Part shown: in pieces, positions 59,406-64,000 of the stretch | Layout of the letters: each line of letters starts with the position of its first letter | How positions within the stretch are numbered: the first letter of the stretch is position 1 | Source: Simmondsia chinensis | Lineage: Eukaryota > Streptophyta > Magnoliopsida > Caryophyllales > Simmondsiaceae | Assembly (NCBI GenBank): GCA_018398585.1 | Contig: JAGTTD010000019.1 | Span: 7,539,702-7,603,701 of the forward strand | Length of the DNA: 64,000 bases | Reading direction: 5' to 3' | The notes under the pieces: model-generated | Databases searched by the model: none | Told to the model about the DNA's origin: nothing | What the model saw: the letters and a program-made list of their open reading frames with translations, nothing else | Position numbers and translations under genes: made by a program

Positions 59406-60483
59406 GTAACATTGGCCCGGCTCTCGTCTTGTGAGCTGGAACCTGCGTTGCTGCTGCCGCTGGTTTTGGACACGGACCCTTGGGATTGGGCCCAGCCCTG
59501 GGGCGCTGCTGAGGACACTGGTCTGCTGCTGGGGACAGGTCGGGTGCTGAAACTGGGTCAGTTGACAGGTCGGGCAGCATTCCTAATTTCGGCACCGCAA
59601 CTTCTTGGAGTTTGGCCTGTTCAAAGGCCATGCTAAGCTCGGTTGGCCGGCTTGCCTTGACGGATGCTCGAATGGCGGGCTTAAGCCCACTAATGAAGCT
59701 CGAGACAAAGTACGCCTCGCTCAATGTCAGGTGATGAATAAGCATCCAACTCCTTAACTCTTCAAATTTCAAAATATAATCTTCAACCGGCCCGTTTTGT
59801 GACATCTTACTAAACTCTTCCACTATGCCTTGGAGTGATCGGTCTCCAAAACGTTTGCACAATTCGTCCATGAAAAAGGCCCACGTCATGTGAGGGTGCC
59901 TAAGTTCGAGCCCGTGGAACCAAATGTCCCCGTGTTCATGAAGGTGGCTTGAAGCATATTCCACCCACTCATTTTCGGGCACTTGGTACCAACGGAAGTA
60001 TTTAAGGCACTTACGGATCCAAGCTCTTGGGTTCGTACCTTCAAACTTTGGGATCTCGAGCTTGGGTGTATGGGAGGTCAAGGTGCGGTTGCTTCCATGG
60101 CTTCGGCTGAAGTCCCCTTCATCCGTGACCCGCGGTGGGGCATGGTTATTTCTGAGCTCTGAGGAGTGTGTTGGAGGCGATAGGATCCCATCACCGGTTC
60201 TCGGGTACGTGCCTGACCCTCCTGGTGCGGTATTGTCACGGGCACCTACAGGTGGTGCCACGGTCTCCACTTCAGTTCTCTTCTCCTGGGCCTTCACCAA
60301 CCGTCCCATGGCATCGGTTAGGGCCCTAAGGTCAGCCTTCACGTCTGCCATGTCTGCTTTTATCTCGATGTTGTTTCGGTTTTGTTGTTCCTCTAGTCGG
60401 TCCATCCTCCCCTCCAAGCGGACCAACCGTTCATCAACGGCGTCGACCCACTTGTTGGTATCGGTGTGACCGGTTGAGGACAT
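59395..60483 (-). pseudogene. Gypsy gag
   Basis: ATG at 60483. A 362-residue frame with an N-terminal coiled-coil-like segment (VDERLVRLEGRMDRLEEQQN), then the retrotransposon gag core (PKLEIPKFEGTNPRAWIRKC, WYQVPENEWVEYASSHL, FGDRSLQGIVEEFSKM, LTLSEAYFVSSFISGLKP). It ends in a Pro/Ala/Gln-rich linker whose frame differs by one from the zinc knuckle and pol, with the shift somewhere at about 59430-59540. Either a mutation or the site of a programmed shift; a mutation is more likely, since relatives encode gag-pol in one frame. Confidence 0.88.
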
Positions 60484-60602
60484 GCTTCTTGTTATAGCCG
60501 TTTTTTTTTTTTTTTTTTTTGATTCTGTTTAACCGGATGAGAAAAAAAATTTAAGGATAGGATAAGCCCTCTCTGGATCGGAAGATGGCTCTGATACCAC
60601 TT

Positions 60603-60900
60603 TGTCACGAACCTAGGCCCGTGACTCGGATAGAATTTGAGAGAGAAAGAGAATTAGAGGAGAGTTAGAGGAAGAGAGTAGAAGTAGAGGAAGATTTAGA
60701 AGAGTTAGAGGGGAGAAGAAGTTAGAATTAGAAAGAGAGAGAGAGAGAGACGGTTAGAGAGAGAGGAAGAGAAGAAGTGAATTTTGATATTTTTCATTGA
60801 TGCCCAAATGCAAGATTACAAGTTGTTTAAATAAGCAAGCTTGGGGGAATTTTGGAGGGAAGGGGCCGGCCACCCTATACCTTAGGCCCTAAGGTATAGC
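60603..60900 (-). repeat. 5' LTR of the gypsy element, 3' portion
   Basis: 298 bp matching 55408-55705 and ending abruptly at ctaaggtatagc. The missing 174 bp are found inverted at 61797-61970. Confidence 0.92.
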
Positions 60901-61588
60901 TCGTTCTAATACCACAAGGATGCTTGTATGCATGGTTGTATAGACGCAGTTCTGGCGTCTGTTGGTCGCTTAGTGTTCCTAGGGTTGAATAGAGACAATT
61001 CGACAGATGAGAAGAGAGGAAGAGGCCGGCCAAAGAAGAGTTGGATGGAGACCCATCATTGCCCCTGTAAGGAGATGCAAACAACTCTATATTACTGACA
61101 AGAAGAGAGGAAGAGGCCGGCCAAAGAAGAGTTGGACGAAGACAATTGACCTCGCCTACCTCAACCTAAATGAAGAGATGGCCCTATATAGAGCTCACTC
61201 TAGGATTAGTATAGGGGTAACCAATTTAGCGAGGTATGAGCATCAAGCACCCATAAGCTAGTTCTAGTACCACGAGGCTGCTTGTATGCTTGTTTATGCT
61301 TCTTTACTTTTACCTTTTGCTCTAGCTGCTATACTCCCATGCATACATGCTTACATGTTTATTTGCTTATATGCTTATATGCTTACATGCATACATGCTT
61401 CGCATGATCTCTATGCCTTACATGCTCTTTATATAGGCTCTTCATAACTATCATCTATCAGGTTGAGGGTCCTCGGAAACAGTCTCTCATCAGGGTCTCA
61501 CCCTGATGAGGTAAGGCTGCGTACATCCTACCCCTCCCAGACCTTGCGCTAGCGGGAGTCCTTGCGGCACTGGGATTGTTGTTGTTGT
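60901..61588 (+). mobile_element. RTE LINE fragment, 3' part (inside an inverted segment)
   Basis: Contains two copies of a gagaggaagaggccggccaa box (about 61013-61032 and 61104-61123), a cccctgtaaggagatgcaaa block, NLNEEMALYRAHSR, and the 3' UTR with a near-perfect hairpin at 61487-61509 and (TTG)n at 61577-61587. Followed by agtcgtcgccacatga, the complement of the TSD seen at 62560-62577. On re-inversion it is contiguous with the fragment at 61971-62559. It shows a partial tandem duplication of the C-terminal region. Confidence 0.85.
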
Positions 61589-61604
61589 AGTCGTCGCCAC
61601 ATGA

Positions 61605-61791
61605 GTGGCCTAGCACAGACATATTTGGGGCATGGGTTGCCCCGGATGTACCTTGATATGTCTTTCTACTCGACTTGACACGTGTTGACCAAATGGGTTT
61701 GATAAGTTTTTATCTTCTTAACGCTTACCAACAAACTAGGGCAAAGGTTACCCCATGTAAATATTTTAGTGCATCAAAGGTTTGCACCACG
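61605..61791. other. Original target-site flank, now inverted
   Basis: Unique-looking sequence between the RTE TSD and the gypsy TSD complement aaaga. Before the inversion it linked the gypsy 5' LTR to the RTE insertion. Confidence 0.7.
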
Positions 61792-61796
61792 AAAGA

Positions 61797-61970
61797 TGTC
61801 ACAACTACGAGTTATTTTGTTATTTTTGCTTCTATTTTTGTAACAATTATGCAATGTAAATATAAAATTAGTCAAATATAAAATTGTTGTAATTTTGAAT
61901 ATGGGGGACCGGTTAGGAGGAGGCCAAGGTACTTTGAAACACAATGATGTAATTACATTAATGAAATGGG
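61797..61970 (+). repeat. 5' LTR of the gypsy element, 5' portion, inverted
   Basis: 174 bp starting TGTCACAACTACGAG, matching the complement of 55706-55878, but in the orientation opposite to the rest of the element. Confidence 0.92.
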
Positions 61971-62559
61971 TCGATGCTCTTACACCGCTATATCAGTTAC
62001 ACCTATACCAATTCTCCACTGAGCTCTATCTAGGGTTATCTCTTCATTTAGGTTAAGATAGGCGAGGTCTTATTGAATCATCTCCACCCAACTCTTCTTT
62101 GGTCGTCCTCGCCCTCTTTTTCCATCTGTAATATGGAGTTGTTCGCATCTCCTGACAGGGGCAGCGGTGCGTCTCCTCCTAACATGCCTAAACCACCGCA
62201 GACGTTGCTCCCTCAACTTATCCTCTTTTGAGGCGACGCCTAATTTACTTTTTATAACGTCATTTCTGATCATGTCCTTCCTTGTGTGTCCACACATCCA
62301 TCTCAACATCCTCATCTCGTCCACTTTCAGCTTCTACGTGTGATGACACTTAACTGGCCAGCACTCTGCCTCGTCGGACATAGCCGGTCTCACTACTGTC
62401 TTATAATATTTACCCTTTAACTTTAACTGGAACTTCTTATCGCACAATATCGTAGAGGTCATCCTCCATTTATGCCACCCCCCCTCTAATCCTATTGTTG
62501 ACATTTGCATCCACTTCGCCGTCTTATCGAACCATGGAACCCAAGTATTTAAAGCATGC
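61971..62559 (-). mobile_element. RTE LINE fragment, 5' part
   Basis: On the minus strand it starts near the RT thumb (KYLGSMVR-type block at about 62550-62520), then [37 protein letters not shown], and ends at about 61975 in the region just upstream of the 3' UTR. Its 5' end abuts tttcatgtggcgacgact (62560-62577), the same target string found after the 3' part at 61589. Confidence 0.85.
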
Positions 62560-62577
62560 TTTCATGTGGCGACGACT

Positions 62578-62843
62578 TTTTTTTGGGCAACATTCCCAGT
62601 GCCCAAAGGGTTCCCGCCTAAGCAGGGTCTTGTTTTTTTTTGGGGGGGGGGGGGGGGGGTGGTTTGTATGCATCCTTCCCCCTTCAGGATGGTACCCTGA
62701 AGAGAGGCTGTTTCCGAGTACCCCTAACCTAAGGGGTGAGGACTTCCCAAGCGGTCACCCATCCTGGTACTACTCTCGCCCATGCACCCTTAACTTCAGA
62801 GTTCTAATGGGATTCGTTGTCAGGTTGTTGGTACCCTCTTTGG
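62578..62843 (-). mobile_element. 5S rRNA-headed SINE with RTE-type 3' tail, copy 2
   Basis: The 18-bp TSD tttcatgtggcgacgact (62560-62577) and tttcatgtagcgacgact (62844-62861) has one mismatch. On the minus strand the head (62843 to about 62732) follows 5S rRNA: tcccattagaactctgaag, ttaagggtgcatgggcgag, aggatgggtgacc and gggaagtcctc, so the 5S internal control region is well kept. The first roughly 30 nt are diverged. The tail has cggaaacagcctctcttcag, the hairpin (cttcagggtaccatcctgaag), an inserted C(18)A(9)-type run, agaccctgcttaggcggga and gcactgggaatgttg, then a short A tail. Confidence 0.9.
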
Positions 62844-62861
62844 TTTCATGTAGCGACGACT

Positions 62862-64000
62862 ACAGGTTAAAATTATAAATCAATTAAAGTCGAGTTAAAG
62901 CAAAAACAAAATCTTGACACATTAATGCCAACTTGGTTTTGACTCATCTCTTTCATCCAACAAGTCAACGTGGGTAAATTCATCAACCCCACTAAAAAAG
63001 GGTCGGTTTACTAATGCAAAAGTATTGCACAAGGGAACAAATGCAAAACTGTAGCTTGGGGACAATTTTTCATAGGTTAATCACTTCACCTACCAAAGAA
63101 GAGCAAGGGGCAAAACTTTTTAAGGGAGTAACCGATAACCAGTTTTAACCCCATAACAAACATGGAATTAGTATCCAAATCAGCTTTGCTGAAGTGCAAT
63201 ATAAAAGATGATATTTGGACTAGGGACAAACACTACAGAACAATTCTAAAGAAATTGTATTGCAAACAGCCTGAGAAGGGGATGACATTCGGAAATGGAC
63301 ATTCCATTTTCCATGTTCAACCATGCCTGATTGTTTTGACACAATCCAAATATTTCGATCATTTATTATGCTTAACACTCGCAGAATAGTATCCGTACTT
63401 TCGAGCTACATGGCTTCAACTCTTTACTTTCTCCCCTACAAATCCTGTTCCTCACATAGGAAAAAAAAAAGGGAAAAAAAAAAGACATGATTGACACAAG
63501 CAAATTTCATCAGTCCATGACCTCTCATAAATGCTTGCCATTCAGTGATCATGAAATAAGAAGAAAGGGGAAAATTTTAAAAATAGTTTAGAAGACAATT
63601 CATAAAAACTATGAGTCCCATTTGGCTCATGGAATTGGAACCTAGAATTGAGGCTAAAACTGGAATTGGAGTTCACAATTTCAATTACGTCATTTGGTTC
63701 ATGATGTGTTTTAAATGTGTGTTTTAAAACCGTCTACTCGCAAGCGTACGAGATCGTCGTAGCTTTGTCGGGTATACGGGTTGTATCCACAGGGAATCTT
63801 GTTAAGTTAGACTTTGTGATTAACGAGCGATTTGAATTGGGGGTTTTTGTTGTTTGAATAATTTGCTAACCAAAATAGTAAAACTAAATATAAATTAAAA
63901 GTGTCAATTCAATTGAGGTTAGTTCAGGGAATGAATTCAAGGTAATAGTACTCGTATCCCATCATTATATTTTACTATAACAATGAGTTAGGAGGCTTAG
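62862..64000. other. Unassigned right end of the window
   Basis: No supported gene. The 75-residue frame at 63162-63389 has no recognised domain. From about 63725 the sequence (cgcaagcgtacgagatcgtc, then tatccacaggga) resembles a motif I associate with plant repeats, but no boundary or partner is present. Confidence 0.35.

Larger units (their letters stand above)
55408..61970 (-). mobile_element. Ty3/gypsy chromovirus-type element with split 5' LTR
   Basis: The 3' LTR is 55408-55878, preceded on the minus strand by the purine tract gaaaggaaggggga (55892-55879). The 5' LTR is in two pieces: 60603-60900 (minus) and 61797-61970 (inverted, plus). The PBS tggtatcagagcc follows the LTR end at about 60588-60600. 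The 5-bp TSD tcttt is at 55403-55407, and its complement aaaga is at 61792-61796 beside the inverted piece. The internal domain 55879-60602 carries gag and pol. One frame change and a final stop in the chromodomain spoil it. Confidence 0.94.

Noticed and set aside
62578..62843. Cassandra TRIM (LTR element with 5S in its LTR)
   Set aside because: No second LTR, no TG...CA ends, no PBS, and an 18-bp TSD instead of 5 bp.
63162..63389. 75-residue gene near the right end
   Set aside because: No recognisable family, no splice or promoter signals; chance open frame is likely.

Overview
The window is nuclear DNA from a flowering plant, most likely a eudicot. The evidence is spliced host genes with GT-AG introns, an AT-rich background, and the repeat mix: Ty1/copia and chromodomain Ty3/gypsy LTR elements primed by initiator-Met tRNA, RTE and L1-type LINEs, hAT and other MITEs, and a Helitron. 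It is almost entirely transposable elements, many nested and many with target-site duplications (TSDs) still readable. No bacterial, organellar or CRISPR features were seen. The species cannot be fixed from the sequence.

Two host genes were found, both on the minus strand. The first (25910-31335) is a two-exon gene for an 89-residue conserved plant protein. Its roughly 5.2 kb intron carries a 3.1 kb hAT transposon and a MITE. The second (41569-53444, extending beyond what is seen at its 5' end) is the SnRK1 beta-gamma subunit (KINbetagamma/SNF4). Nine exons can be read. One large intron holds a complete 4.9 kb copia element and other introns hold MITEs and a SINE. The copy looks decayed: a splice acceptor AG has become CG, two frame shifts lie in one exon, and the exon or exons for the third CBS repeat are missing.

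Layout: 1-4450, unassigned sequence with a 216-bp tandem repeat and a candidate LTR. 4455-16368, MITEs, SINEs and LINE fragments. 16895-21171, a full-length RTE LINE with a perfect 16-bp TSD. 21761-25305, a truncated RTE and an ORF1-only LINE. 25910-31335, host gene 1. 31557-35046, a truncated RTE and a Helitron. 35269-38592, a gag-only gypsy element with paired LTRs. 39216-40992, a nested TIR element. 41569-53444, the SnRK1 gene. 53946-54496, an LTR with PBS. 55408-62861, a chromodomain gypsy element whose 5' LTR was split by a roughly 1.07 kb inversion, next to an RTE copy and a 5S-headed SINE.

The most interesting system is a set of retroposons that share one 3' tail. The RTE LINE ends in a (TTG)n tail preceded by a conserved hairpin. 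Two short elements (5387-5638 and 62578-62843) begin with 5S rRNA-derived sequence and end in this RTE tail, each flanked by a 17-18 bp TSD. A third short element (11668-11859) with a different head carries the same tail. This looks like a 5S-derived (SINE3-type) SINE family parasitising an RTE LINE. A second theme is L1-type copies holding an RRM/DUF4283-like ORF1 followed directly by a 3' UTR, without ORF2. A third is the reconstructable micro-inversion at 60901-61970: the two LTR halves sum to the length of the intact LTR and the TSD is restored in inverted orientation.
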